Below, piece by piece: positions 28,292 to 37,125 of a stretch of DNA of 64,000 nt; the first letter of the stretch is position 1, and each line of letters starts with the position of its first letter. A program made the position numbers and the translations under genes. Source of the stretch: Pseudomonadota bacterium. GTDB lineage: Bacteria; Bdellovibrionota; UBA1018; CAIMNF01. The DNA lies in assembly GCA_027486675.1 (NCBI GenBank), contig JAIXOQ010000004.1, positions 170,341 through 234,340 of the forward strand. The letters are read 5' to 3'. The notes under the pieces are model-generated. The model made no database searches. It saw nothing but the letters and a program-made list of their open reading frames with translations, and had not been told where the DNA came from.

Positions 28292-28735
28292 ATGGCACCT
28301 AGGACTCCTGCACGAAAGACAAAAAATTGGCTCATCCTACCTCACTTTCAGCTGAGGTTTTCTTTCCTGCTAGCACTCGCAGCATTGAGTGGAATTGTGG
28401 CGTTTGCGTTTGCCGCCGGCTTTTTGATTCGGGAAAACTACGATCTTCTTGTGCAATTGTCGCCGATGGATGACCAGACCAAGGCTTTGATGACTTCAGA
28501 ATTTGAGACGATCGTTCAGAGGCTGATTGCTTTGAGCCTGGGATTTACGGGCTTCTTTTTTGTACTTGGAATCCTTCTATCCCACAGAATTGCAGGACCC
28601 CTTTATCGCTTTCAGAAACACTTTCGTGACGCGGCCAAATCTAAAGGACTGCATGAAGTCAAACTACGCCCGAAAGATGAGTTCCAGGACCTTGCTGCTG
28701 CACACAATGAGATGGTGCGGAGCTTGAAGGGCTGA
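28292..28735 (+). CDS. two-TM membrane protein with a HAMP domain and no output domain
   Basis: 147 residues. TM1 (FSFLLALAALSGIVAFAFAA) and TM2 (LIALSLGFTGFFFVLGILLS) flank a short periplasmic loop of about 45 residues. A HAMP-like segment follows (HRIAGPLYRFQKHFRDAAKS, then LRPKDEFQDLAAAHNEMVRS), and the protein ends there, with no kinase, cyclase or chemotaxis output. It may modulate a partner through HAMP contacts (inference). The promoter is not clear, and the gene is divergent from the TolC operon. Confidence 0.75.
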   Translation: MAPRTPARKTKNWLILPHFQLRFSFLLALAALSGIVAFAFAAGFLIRENYDLLVQLSPMDDQTKALMTSEFETIVQRLIALSLGFTGFFFVLGILLSHRIAGPLYRFQKHFRDAAKSKGLHEVKLRPKDEFQDLAAAHNEMVRSLKG

Positions 28736-28795
28736 GGTGCAGAGGGCTAGCAACGATAAGGGCGATGAATGACAACCGCCAAAGAAGCGTCACAC

Positions 28796-29047
28796 TTATT
28801 TCGCTGAAGTCGACCCTTGAGGTGCCGCAACCTTATTTAAGCAAACAGAAGAGAGATTGAGCACGTTCTCTTTTCCATGGCACTGATTACTATTAGAAAC
28901 AGGGACTAGATGCACAGTACCATCGGAACAGGTTACCTTGCAGTTCCAGCCACCGCCCCAAGCTCTCTTACCACCAAGGCCAACAACAATTGTTGCCTGC
29001 GCGACTGAGCTAGCCATCAAAAAGACAGAAAATAAAAGTTTTCCCAT
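28796..29047 (-). CDS. small secreted cysteine-containing protein, unknown function
   Basis: 83 residues with a signal peptide (MGKLLFSVFLMASSVAQA). The mature part of about 65 residues has four cysteines in a C-x3-C...C...C arrangement (NCKVTCSDGTVHLVP, QCHGKENVLNLSSVC) and a polar tail, suggesting a disulfide-bonded miniprotein. A strong GGGGGAC site precedes the ATG. A G10/C10 tract and a 12-bp palindrome lie 55-97 bp upstream. No family is recognised. Confidence 0.65.
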   Translation of the reverse strand: MGKLLFSVFLMASSVAQATIVVGLGGKRAWGGGWNCKVTCSDGTVHLVPVSNSNQCHGKENVLNLSSVCLNKVAAPQGSTSAK

Positions 29048-29101
29048 GACAAAGTCCCCCAGTGTTAAGAGTGCAATCAGTCTATCTTACTAGCAACATG
29101 G

Positions 29102-29144
29102 GTCACCGGTGACACACTGAGTTGATCGAACATAGGGGGGGGGG
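29102..29144 (-). promoter_or_regulatory. 12-bp palindrome and 10-base homopolymer upstream of the 83-residue gene
   Basis: GTCACCGGTGAC (29102-29113) is a perfect palindrome 55 bp upstream of the ATG at 29047, and a run of ten G on the plus strand lies at 29135-29144. A weak -10 (TAAGAT) lies between the palindrome and the gene. An operator with a variable upstream tract is an inference. Confidence 0.3.
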
Positions 29145-29165
29145 CAATTCCCGCGCCTCTCCTAC

Positions 29166-30416
29166 CTACTTCCCCATCCTCCACTCACGATCGGGGATGA
29201 TCCGCGATTCACGCCGGTAAGTGAAGTAAGACCAAATCCAGGAGAACAAAACTGTGACGCGGTTTTTAAAGCCAACCAAGTACAGCAAGTGAACAAAGAG
29301 CCAGCCTAACCATGCAATGGCGCCTGAAAGCCGCAAAGCACCCACCTCAAGGACTGCCCGCCGTCTTCCGATCGTTGCCATGCTTCCCTTATCAAAATAG
29401 TGGAATGGGTTACGGGGCTTCTGAGAGAGGTCATTCAAAATGGTGTGCGCGACATAAGCCCCTTGCTGCACAGCTACGGGTGCAACCCCGGGGAGCGGCT
29501 TCCCATCAGTCCCTGTAAACGCTGCTAGATCACCGATTGCAAAGATGTTCGGCAATCCAGGCAAAGAGCAATCGTCCTTCACAATCAATCGTCCAACCCG
29601 ATCGCGTGGAGCAGTGATCGATTCAGCGAGTCTTGAAGGGCGCACACCAGCCGCCCAAAGCAAGGTCTTAGCCTGAATACTCCGATCTGGAAGAGTCAAC
29701 CCACCCGCATCTACATTCTGCACTTTTGCACTCAGCAGGACCTTCACCCCCATCGAAGAAAGATCTTTCAGTGCTTTTGCAGAAAGATCCGGATGAAACG
29801 ACGGGAGCACTCGGTCCCCACCTTCAATCAAATACACCGTCGTTTCCTTCGAGCGGATCTTCCTAAAATCTTTTGCAAGTGTCGCGTGGGCAAGCTCTGC
29901 CAGACTCCCTGCGAGTTCTACTCCTGTTGGTCCAGCACCAATGACTGCGAACGTCAGCCATGCTTTTTGTTCGATCGGATCCTGAGCCTTTTCAGCCGCT
30001 TCATAAGCCAAAAGAACGCGCCGTCTAATTTCTGTGGCTTGCTCAAGCGTCTTCAGCCCCGGGGCAAACTCCTCCCAGGTTTCATTTCCAAAATAAGAAT
30101 GGGTCGCCCCAGCTGCTAAAAGTAATGAATCATAGGAGTAGGTACGCTCCTGACCAATGACTTGATTTTTTTCCGCATCAATGCGCAATACCTGGTCTAA
30201 GACGACCTCTACATTGTCGTATTTCGCTAAGATCGAGCGAATGGGAACCGCGATATCGGCCGGGGACAAACCTGCCGTCGCAACCTGATAGAGCAAAGGC
30301 TGAAAGAGATGAAAGTTTTTTCGATCAATCAATGTTACCGAAACGCGGGGGTCCGACCCCAAGGTCTTTGCCGCCTCTAAGCCACCAAATCCCCCACCGA
30401 TGATCAGGACGTTCAT
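29166..30416 (-). CDS. ndh: type II NADH dehydrogenase (NDH-2)
   Basis: A single-subunit, non-proton-pumping NADH:quinone oxidoreductase on the inner face of the membrane. The N-terminal FAD-binding motif VLIIGGGFGGLEAA (residues 3-16) and the NAD-binding motif VIGAGPTGVELAGSLAEL near residue 160 are clear, with LLLAAGATHSYFG and NIFAIGDLA. The C-terminal region (ALRLSGAIAWLGWLFVHLLY) is the hydrophobic membrane-binding part. The 416-residue length is typical. It lies 39 bp after purB and may be the last gene of purK-purE-purB-ndh. Confidence 0.93.
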   Translation of the reverse strand: MNVLIIGGGFGGLEAAKTLGSDPRVSVTLIDRKNFHLFQPLLYQVATAGLSPADIAVPIRSILAKYDNVEVVLDQVLRIDAEKNQVIGQERTYSYDSLLLAAGATHSYFGNETWEEFAPGLKTLEQATEIRRRVLLAYEAAEKAQDPIEQKAWLTFAVIGAGPTGVELAGSLAELAHATLAKDFRKIRSKETTVYLIEGGDRVLPSFHPDLSAKALKDLSSMGVKVLLSAKVQNVDAGGLTLPDRSIQAKTLLWAAGVRPSRLAESITAPRDRVGRLIVKDDCSLPGLPNIFAIGDLAAFTGTDGKPLPGVAPVAVQQGAYVAHTILNDLSQKPRNPFHYFDKGSMATIGRRRAVLEVGALRLSGAIAWLGWLFVHLLYLVGFKNRVTVLFSWIWSYFTYRRESRIIPDREWRMGK

Positions 30417-30455
30417 GCATTCATCTTAGCTTGAAACTTGAAATGAGGGGGAAAA

Positions 30456-31739
30456 CTACCGCGCACGAATCAAAGTAAAATTCTGAGTAGCACGCTCTTG
30501 TAGGTATTCCCAATCGACGATTCCAGCATCAAACCGCAGGCCCTGCTGTTTTGTCGCAGCCACCAAATGGTCCCGAAACTGCTCCAATGACTTCGATGCG
30601 AAGCTAGCCTCTTGCACCAAACGGTAAAGTTCTTCCCTCGACACAGAGTTTGCGCGAATGAGTTCGTGCAAAACTAAACTCGAAAATACAGCGAAGCTTT
30701 CTTTCGCACGCGACTCTACGCGGGCCCGGTTCACTTCCAGTTGGGAAAGCATCTTGCTTAAGCGCTTTAACGCGTAAGAAAGCAAACCAAAGTGATCCGG
30801 AAGGAACAACCTTTCCGTACTGGAATGCGATATGTCGCGTTCATGCCACAAGACTATGTTTTCAAGGGCAATAGATAAATGCGAGCGCAATACTCGCGCA
30901 ATTCCTGTCACGTTTTCAGTCGCGATGGGATTTTTCTTATGCGGCATGGTCGACGACCCTTTTTGACCAGTCGCAAACCCTTCACTCACCTCACCCACTT
31001 CACTCCGGTGCAGATGCCGTACCTCTACTGCCATCCGCTCCATAGCACTGGCCAGCAGCGCACCGATGGAAACCAGCTTTGCGATGCGATCACGCGGAAT
31101 CACTTGGGTGGATATAGGCTCTACTTTGAGATTGAGTCGTTTCAAAACGGCCGCTTCAAAGGCTGGATCGACGATGGTGTAGTTTCCAACAGCACCCGAG
31201 ATCTGGCCGGTGATGTCTTCGGTTAAGAACCGTTCATAGTCCTGAATCCTGCGAGAAAACTCGTGCGCAAAACTTAAGAATTTCTGGCCAAAAATGATGG
31301 GCTCTGCCGCCATTCCATGCGATCTACCTAAAGCGAGCAAGGATCCCGTTTGATCAGACACTTTGAGAACAGCCTCTTGACACCCCCTAAGATCGTGCAG
31401 TACCAGTGCAATGGAATCCCGAATTTGCATGGAAAGGGCCGTGTCTAGTACGTCGCTGGAGGTCACGCCAAAATGAAAATACCTCGAGTACTCAGGAGGC
31501 CGCTGCTCGGTGATGCTGGAACAAAACGCGATCGTATCGTGACGCGTGATCGCTTCAATTTCATTGATGCGCTCTGGCCGGATCAGAACGCCTGCAAACT
31601 GGGCTGCGCAACCGAGTGGCGCCACACCGCGAGTTTCCCACTCCTGCAAAATTGCAAGTTCCACCTCAAGCATGCGTGTGAACCTGGCGCGATCACTCCA
31701 AAGGGCCGAGACTTCTTTTACTTCATAACGTGGAATCAT
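30456..31739 (-). CDS. purB: adenylosuccinate lyase
   Basis: Splits SAICAR to AICAR and adenylosuccinate to AMP, both releasing fumarate. The superfamily signature GSSTMPHKKNP (with the mobile catalytic Ser loop) is present, as are the RSHGMAAEPIIFGQKF segment with the catalytic His and the TSSDVLDTALS region. The 427-residue length matches the short, Thermotoga/Bacillus-like form. It lies 19 bp downstream of purE. Confidence 0.96.
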   Translation of the reverse strand: MIPRYEVKEVSALWSDRARFTRMLEVELAILQEWETRGVAPLGCAAQFAGVLIRPERINEIEAITRHDTIAFCSSITEQRPPEYSRYFHFGVTSSDVLDTALSMQIRDSIALVLHDLRGCQEAVLKVSDQTGSLLALGRSHGMAAEPIIFGQKFLSFAHEFSRRIQDYERFLTEDITGQISGAVGNYTIVDPAFEAAVLKRLNLKVEPISTQVIPRDRIAKLVSIGALLASAMERMAVEVRHLHRSEVGEVSEGFATGQKGSSTMPHKKNPIATENVTGIARVLRSHLSIALENIVLWHERDISHSSTERLFLPDHFGLLSYALKRLSKMLSQLEVNRARVESRAKESFAVFSSLVLHELIRANSVSREELYRLVQEASFASKSLEQFRDHLVAATKQQGLRFDAGIVDWEYLQERATQNFTLIRAR

Positions 31740-31758
31740 GGGGTGCCTTCTTGGTTAT

Positions 31759-32247
31759 CTATTTTAATTTTTCAGTCTTTTGTCGAGAGAGATCCGCGAT
31801 GGATTTTCGGTAGGCAATCAGCTGAGCACGAATCTTATGGTCTCCAGTTGCTAGGATCCGAAGGGCCAAGAGTGCAGCATTTGTAGCATTATCAATCGCT
31901 ACAGTGGCCACTGGAATCCCTTTCGGCATTTGTACAATAGACAACAAACTATCCATGCCATTTAAGCTATTGGTCGCTACGGGCACACCAATCACGGGCA
32001 AGGTTGTATAACTTGCGATCATTCCGGGAAGATGTGCGGCCCCTCCCGCTCCAGCAATAATCGCACACACGCCCGCGGCTTCCATTTCTTCGGCAAAAGG
32101 GCCCAAGTCTTCCGGTGTACGGTGCGCTGAGACCACCCGAGCCACACACTCCACATGAAACTCCGTCAGGATTTCCTTTGCGGCACTCATCACTTTCCAA
32201 TCGCTGTCACTCCCCATCACGATTGCAACGCGTGGCTTTGCGCTCAT
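31759..32247 (-). CDS. purE: N5-carboxyaminoimidazole ribonucleotide mutase
   Basis: Converts N5-CAIR to CAIR (class I PurE). The [10 protein letters not shown] active-site loop and [10 protein letters not shown], with the catalytic His, are intact, followed by [14 protein letters not shown] and the IGVPV segment. The 162-residue length is typical. It overlaps purK by 4 bp, the usual purE-purK coupling, which also shows the class I (N5-CAIR) route rather than a direct carboxylase. Confidence 0.97.
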   Translation of the reverse strand: MSAKPRVAIVMGSDSDWKVMSAAKEILTEFHVECVARVVSAHRTPEDLGPFAEEMEAAGVCAIIAGAGGAAHLPGMIASYTTLPVIGVPVATNSLNGMDSLLSIVQMPKGIPVATVAIDNATNAALLALRILATGDHKIRAQLIAYRKSIADLSRQKTEKLK

Positions 32248-33344
32248 AACTGATACTCCTTAAAGATTTTCTCTGCCGTGGGTTTCAAATCAAACCCCTC
32301 CCGCGCAATCAGATTCACATGTCCCATCTTTCTGCCCACTCTACAGTCTTTTTTTCCATACATCTTCACGAAGACTTCCACCTCAGGTGAAATTGGCGGT
32401 AAGACAAGCTTGACATCCGTACCATTGGTTTTTCCTAGGAGATTCACCATCATTGCATTCCGCGCAGTGACGGGTTCTTGGCTCGAGGATGTTGCCGAAA
32501 GATGCTGCACCAATAAATCAAACTGAGACCGATCGGAAGCGTCGATTGTGATGTGCTGAGAGTTGTGAGGCCGAGGCGCACCTTCATTCATCAAAACAGA
32601 TCCTTGAGTGGTGACGAAGAATTCAAAGTTAAAAAGCCCATTGATCCCACGATTCGCGATGTTTTGAATCATCTTAGAAACAGCAATCGGGATAGAGACA
32701 TCGACCCTAGGTCGGGTAGAAACCCAAATACAAATTCCGTCCTTTTGTTTGGTCTCAACGAGCGGGAGGAGAATGGGCGGTTCATTCCCCCTAAAGAGGG
32801 CGCCTTGGGCAAGTTCACAGCTGAGGTCAATCCACTCTTCTACAACCAAGTCACGATCACCGAACTCTTCAAGAACTTGAGATCGGTCTTGGATCGTTTT
32901 TGCAAAACGCACCCCATAGCCGTCATAGCCCCCTTTTGAGACTTTAATCACGATCGGATCTGGGCCAAAACATTCTTCGATTGTTTTGAGGCGCGCGCTC
33001 ACTCCTTTGTTCCTAGAATCTAGAATCAAGAATTTCGGAGAGGGGACTTGAGCCGAATCAAAGAAAGTTCTTTGAGAAATTTTGTCTGCAAAATACGCAA
33101 AGTCTTTTGAGGAAGGAACAACCGGGGTACCTTCAGCTTCGATGGCCTGCAGGTCTGAGACTGAGAAAAACTCATTCTCTAGAGTCACGACCGACGAGCG
33201 GCGCGCGAACTCGACTAAACTTTCTGAGTTTATGCCTGACCTGTGGTGGGTTACGGCAATCAGGTGCTTTTCTGCGGCTTCAGTGAGTAGGAGTGCCAAC
33301 TGGCCATCCCCTAAGATCCCTAAGGGTTTTTCCTTGGAAAGCAT
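32244..33344 (-). CDS. purK: N5-carboxyaminoimidazole ribonucleotide synthase
   Basis: An ATP-grasp ligase that makes N5-CAIR from AIR, bicarbonate and [16 protein letters not shown] is the N-terminal fold signature, [16 protein letters not shown] the ATP-grasp lysine region, and [18 protein letters not shown] the metal and substrate site. The family norm is NEIAPRPHNSGH, so the motif is slightly divergent. The 366-residue length is normal. It is the first gene of the leftward purKEB operon. Confidence 0.95.
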   Translation of the reverse strand: MLSKEKPLGILGDGQLALLLTEAAEKHLIAVTHHRSGINSESLVEFARRSSVVTLENEFFSVSDLQAIEAEGTPVVPSSKDFAYFADKISQRTFFDSAQVPSPKFLILDSRNKGVSARLKTIEECFGPDPIVIKVSKGGYDGYGVRFAKTIQDRSQVLEEFGDRDLVVEEWIDLSCELAQGALFRGNEPPILLPLVETKQKDGICIWVSTRPRVDVSIPIAVSKMIQNIANRGINGLFNFEFFVTTQGSVLMNEGAPRPHNSQHITIDASDRSQFDLLVQHLSATSSSQEPVTARNAMMVNLLGKTNGTDVKLVLPPISPEVEVFVKMYGKKDCRVGRKMGHVNLIAREGFDLKPTAEKIFKEYQL

Positions 33345-33391
33345 GGATGGAATGTCCCATTACCAAGTTACTTTAGTCAAGTTATAAACCT

Positions 33392-33420
33392 AAACCTCAC
33401 AAGTATTTATCTTGAGGTTT
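33392..33420. promoter_or_regulatory. palindrome in the divergent purK/purF control region
   Basis: AAACCTCA and TGAGGTTT form a perfect 8-bp inverted repeat separated by 13 bp in the middle of the 126-bp gap between the divergent purK and purF operons. Nearby, GAGTA...TACTC and CGAGTA...TACTCG also pair at 33431-33459. A candidate operator co-controlling both arms. The binding protein is unknown and no match to the known PurR box is claimed. Confidence 0.35.
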
Positions 33421-33470
33421 GCCAAAAAATCGAGTAGTTTAACATACTCTTATACTCGGAGATTTATACC

Positions 33471-34883
33471 ATGTGCGGGATCATTGGAGTCTTAGGTTCA
33501 TCCACAGCAGCTCAAGAGGTCGGCCAAGGCCTCCTCATGCTGCAACACCGTGGCCAAGATTCGGCGGGGATCCTAAGCGTCGATCCTGACTTCGGAAAAT
33601 TCCACATGCATAAGGCCATGGGCCATGTCTCTCAGGTCTTCCCGTCCGGAGATTCCATCCGACGTCTTGCTGGCAATGCAGCCATCGGCCACACCCGCTA
33701 CTCCACCTTAGGTGATGTGAAAGAGAGTGACCTGCAACCGATCGCCTTATCCCACCCCGTTGGAATCGGCGCGGTCCACAATGGAAATCTTTCTAACTAC
33801 AATGAGCTTCGTGCTGAGCTGATTCTAAAACGGCGAGTGTTCATGACCGACAATGACCTTGAAGTCATACTTCAACTTTTTGCCGATGGTTACGGCGTTG
33901 CGAGTGGCTCAACCTTACAACGAGTGAGTGCTGCAACCCGTGCCGTGCTGAAGGTCGCTGAAGGCGGATATTCTGTTGTTGGTTTACTGGGAAGCGAAGG
34001 TTTATTCGCGTTTCGTGATCCGCACGGGATCAGGCCTCTTATTTTAGGAAAACGCCTGACCGCACAAGGGGGCAACGCCTACGCCCTGGCTTCTGAAAGC
34101 TGTGCGCTCACTTTTTTAGGATACCAAGTCATCCGCGACGTGCGTCCGGGGGAGTTGATCTGGATTGATGAAAACGGAATGCTTTCCTCGGTTCATGTTT
34201 TAGAAAAAAAGGCTCTGCCCTGCATGTTCGAGTGGGTTTACTTTTCTGGAGCAGATTCCACCTTGGAAGAAAAAAGCGTTTCGAGCGTCAGGCTTAAGTT
34301 AGGCGAACGCCTAGCAGCGCGCATTCGTGCAATGCCAAACATGCCTCAATTTGACATCGTAGCCCCAGTGCCAGAAACTGCGCGTCCAGCAGCGATCGCA
34401 CTTTCAGAGAATCTTGGAATTCCTTTCCGCGATGTCCTCATTAAGAATCGTTATGTTCAGCGAAGTTTTATCTTAAACGGTCAAGACCGCCGGAAGGTCG
34501 CAGTCAATTTAAAGTTTAGTGTGGTGGACTCTTTGGTTCGCGGCAAAAGTATCCTGCTTGTTGACGACTCCATCGTGCGCGGGACAACCTCTGCAAGACT
34601 TATTGAACTCTTACGCGACCATGGGGCCCGCCAAGTTTATTTCGCAAGCACCTGCCCTCCGATCACACACCCTTGCTTTTATGGAATTGATTTTCCTACT
34701 CCTGAAGAACTGATCGCAACGAGCAATGGCGAAGAAGGCGTTGCAGTGAAGCTCGGAGCAAATGGTGTGTTCTATGCGTCTATGGAAGACCTTTCCTCCG
34801 CACTCGGCGGGTCCTCGGTTTGCTCGGCGTGTTTGACCGGCCAATATCCCTACCCCACCCAAGAATCAGAGACTCACGCATGA
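33471..34883 (+). CDS. purF: amidophosphoribosyltransferase
   Basis: Catalyses the first committed purine step, PRPP + glutamine to phosphoribosylamine. Cys2 directly follows Met1 (MCGIIGVLG), so the nucleophile is exposed by Met removal with no propeptide. The PRPP loop ILLVDDSIVRGTTSARLIE is intact. Cysteines corresponding to the Bacillus-type 4Fe-4S cluster are visible (CMFEWVYF, HPCFYGID, SVCSACLTGQYP), so this is probably an iron-sulfur form. The 470-residue length is normal. GGAG precedes the ATG by about 9 nt. First gene of the rightward operon. Confidence 0.97.
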   Translation: MCGIIGVLGSSTAAQEVGQGLLMLQHRGQDSAGILSVDPDFGKFHMHKAMGHVSQVFPSGDSIRRLAGNAAIGHTRYSTLGDVKESDLQPIALSHPVGIGAVHNGNLSNYNELRAELILKRRVFMTDNDLEVILQLFADGYGVASGSTLQRVSAATRAVLKVAEGGYSVVGLLGSEGLFAFRDPHGIRPLILGKRLTAQGGNAYALASESCALTFLGYQVIRDVRPGELIWIDENGMLSSVHVLEKKALPCMFEWVYFSGADSTLEEKSVSSVRLKLGERLAARIRAMPNMPQFDIVAPVPETARPAAIALSENLGIPFRDVLIKNRYVQRSFILNGQDRRKVAVNLKFSVVDSLVRGKSILLVDDSIVRGTTSARLIELLRDHGARQVYFASTCPPITHPCFYGIDFPTPEELIATSNGEEGVAVKLGANGVFYASMEDLSSALGGSSVCSACLTGQYPYPTQESETHA

Positions 34884-35851
34884 GCACTTTGCTTCACACG
34901 GGCTCTGTGAAAGATGTACACCGTGGAAGCAAAGACGGTGAGCTTGTTTTTCATTTCTCAGATCGCTACTCCATTTTTGACTGGGGCACGATGCCGGACG
35001 AGATCCCAGGAAAAGGGAATGCACTGGCGGCGATGGGGCGAACATTCTTTTATTGGTTAAGGAAGCTAGGCTACACAAGCCACTACCTGTTTCCTGAATC
35101 CGAAGCCCCCGGTTGCCTCAGCGTAAAAGAAGTCCGTGTCCCAAGGGATGAGATAGAGGCTGCGTACCAAGATCGCCCTGTGCAAACTTTAGTTCCGCTC
35201 GAGATCTTGTTTCGCCTCGGTGTTCCTCAAGGCTCCTCACTGTTGACTCGATTCCCCGGAAAGTATTCCGTCGGTCAAAAGTTCGATCAGCCACTCATTG
35301 AAACCAGCACTAAGCTCGAACGACTCGACCGTAACCTCAGCGCTGAGGAAGCTCAAGCGCTAGCCGGAATGAATGAAGCCGAATGGCGTAAGCTGATGAA
35401 GCACACCACCGAGATCGCAAAACATTTGGAAACGTTTTTTTTCGAACGTGGGCTAATGCTTTGGGACGGAAAGTTTGAGTTCGCTTTCTGTGAAGGCTCA
35501 TCGGGTGATTCTAGAGACTTCATGTTAGTGGATTCGATCGGGATTGATGAACTCCGCTTGACGATTGACGGGTACAGCGTTTCCAAAGAGGTACTTCGTC
35601 AGCAGTATGTTGACTCCGAGTGGCTCAAGGAGCTGCGTGCTGCAAAAACCGAATTTGGCGCTGGATTTAAGAGTCACTGCGCTGATGTGCTGAAGATCAC
35701 TCCCAAGCCGCTGTCGAAGGAAGTTCTTAAGTTGGCATCCCAGATGTATCTCCTTTGCGCTCAGTTGATTGAAGCAGAACCGAAGAGCGCTGAAGCAGCT
35801 CGCCTACAACTTGCAGAGGTCTTAAAGAGGCTCAACTCATGCGAGTCCTAG
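34880..35851 (+). CDS. purC: SAICAR synthase (divergent PurC)
   Basis: Joins CAIR and aspartate to give SAICAR. The chosen start is the ATG at 34880, which overlaps the purF stop as ATGA and gives MSTLLHTGSVKDVHRG; an upstream start at 34820 lies inside purF. The fold can be followed (GSVKDVHRGSKDGELVFHFS, PLEILFRLG, LWDGKFEFAF, MLVDSIGIDELRLT). At 323 residues it is longer than the common form of about 240, and the first motif differs from GKAK..Y, so this is a divergent branch. Position between purF and purD supports the role. Confidence 0.88.
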   Translation: MSTLLHTGSVKDVHRGSKDGELVFHFSDRYSIFDWGTMPDEIPGKGNALAAMGRTFFYWLRKLGYTSHYLFPESEAPGCLSVKEVRVPRDEIEAAYQDRPVQTLVPLEILFRLGVPQGSSLLTRFPGKYSVGQKFDQPLIETSTKLERLDRNLSAEEAQALAGMNEAEWRKLMKHTTEIAKHLETFFFERGLMLWDGKFEFAFCEGSSGDSRDFMLVDSIGIDELRLTIDGYSVSKEVLRQQYVDSEWLKELRAAKTEFGAGFKSHCADVLKITPKPLSKEVLKLASQMYLLCAQLIEAEPKSAEAARLQLAEVLKRLNSCES

Positions 35852-37125
35852 TCATTGGATCTGGTGGCAGAGAACATGCGCTAGCCTGGCGGATGGCCCA
35901 GGATGAAGGGGTCACGGAAGTTCTTGTTTCGCCGGGAAATCCTGGGATGGCTGTTACGCCAAAAGTCACCACTCACCCTACCGTAGGATTGGACCTGAAA
36001 GAGACGATTGATTTTGCCGTCAAGAGCCGCGTTAGCCTCATCGTGTTTGGCCCAGAGAAGCCGATCCTTGAGGGATGGGCAGACCACTTTGAAAGCTTGG
36101 GCATCCCCGTCTTCGCCCCAAGAAAAGCAGCTGCATTTTTAGAAGGCTCCAAGATCCAAGCGAAACGTTTCTTCCTGGAGCATCAAATTCCGACTGCCAG
36201 ATTCTTCGAGGCAAAAGATGCCCGGGAAGCGAAGGCACTGCTGAAACAATGCGCAGACTGGAAGGGCGTTGTCGTGAAGCTCTCAGGCCCTGCCCTTGGA
36301 AAAGGGGTATTCGTCTGCGCGAATATCCAGGAGGCAGAGGCTGCGTTGGATCAACTGATTCAAACCCCACAGCCTGGGCAAGAAGAAGGGCTTATTCTTG
36401 AGGAACTTCTCCTTGGTCGTGAAGTTTCGATGTTCTATCTGATCGGCCCGAATCAGCCCGCTCTATTTTTAGGAAGCGCCTGTGATCACAAAAGGCTTTT
36501 GGAAAATGATCTTGGGCCGAATACCGGCGGGATGGGCGCTTATGCACCTGCTCAGTTCTTTCCTAAACACCTTGAAGAGACCGTTCTCAAAAAGATCATT
36601 GAACCGACCTTAGAGGGATTGCGACAAAGAGGAACATCCTTCACAGGTGTGCTCTTTGCAGGACTGATGGTTTCAGACCAGGGACCCATGTTGCTGGAGT
36701 ACAACGTTCGATTCGGCGACCCCGAGACCCAAGCATTGATGCCGCTTTTACAAGGCAATCTATCTGAAACTTTGCGCGCCTTAAGCCTTGGCCAAACAAT
36801 GAGCGGGATCTCACTCAAGAGTGACTCCGTGTGTGTTCACATTGTACAAGCCGCAAAAGGATATCCCGGTCTTTTTGGCGCACCCATTGAACGTGGGCAG
36901 ACAATCCAAGCCTGCGGGGAGCCTATGGCGAACGGCACAGAGTGTTTCTACTCAGGGGTTACTGGACTTTTCCCAGACCTCACTACATCTGGGGGCAGAG
37001 TCTTGGGGATCAGCGCAGTCGGGCGCAATACCGGTGAAGCAAAATCATTAGCCGAATCAGAATCGGCGCGGCACACATTCGTCAATGCACAGTGGAGACG
37101 GGACATCGGGAAATCAGCACTATGA
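35839..37125 (+). CDS. purD: phosphoribosylamine-glycine ligase
   Basis: An ATP-grasp enzyme forming GAR from phosphoribosylamine and glycine. MRVLVIGSGGREHALAWR is the diagnostic start. VVVKLSGPALGKGVFVC, ACDHKRLLENDLGPNTGGMG and the YNVRFGDPETQALMPLL metal-site signature follow. In the family the lysine-site motif is usually KADGLAAGKGV; here SGPAL replaces DGLAA. The 428-residue length is normal. It overlaps purC by 13 bp. Confidence 0.96.
   Translation: MRVLVIGSGGREHALAWRMAQDEGVTEVLVSPGNPGMAVTPKVTTHPTVGLDLKETIDFAVKSRVSLIVFGPEKPILEGWADHFESLGIPVFAPRKAAAFLEGSKIQAKRFFLEHQIPTARFFEAKDAREAKALLKQCADWKGVVVKLSGPALGKGVFVCANIQEAEAALDQLIQTPQPGQEEGLILEELLLGREVSMFYLIGPNQPALFLGSACDHKRLLENDLGPNTGGMGAYAPAQFFPKHLEETVLKKIIEPTLEGLRQRGTSFTGVLFAGLMVSDQGPMLLEYNVRFGDPETQALMPLLQGNLSETLRALSLGQTMSGISLKSDSVCVHIVQAAKGYPGLFGAPIERGQTIQACGEPMANGTECFYSGVTGLFPDLTTSGGRVLGISAVGRNTGEAKSLAESESARHTFVNAQWRRDIGKSAL

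Noticed and set aside
33421..33470. Purine riboswitch before purF
   Set aside because: Short palindromes are present, but the conserved purine-aptamer core could not be found and the leader is too short.
34820..34879. Upstream start for purC inside purF
   Set aside because: The ATG at 34880 overlaps the purF stop as ATGA, the pattern used throughout this operon, and starts at the conserved region.
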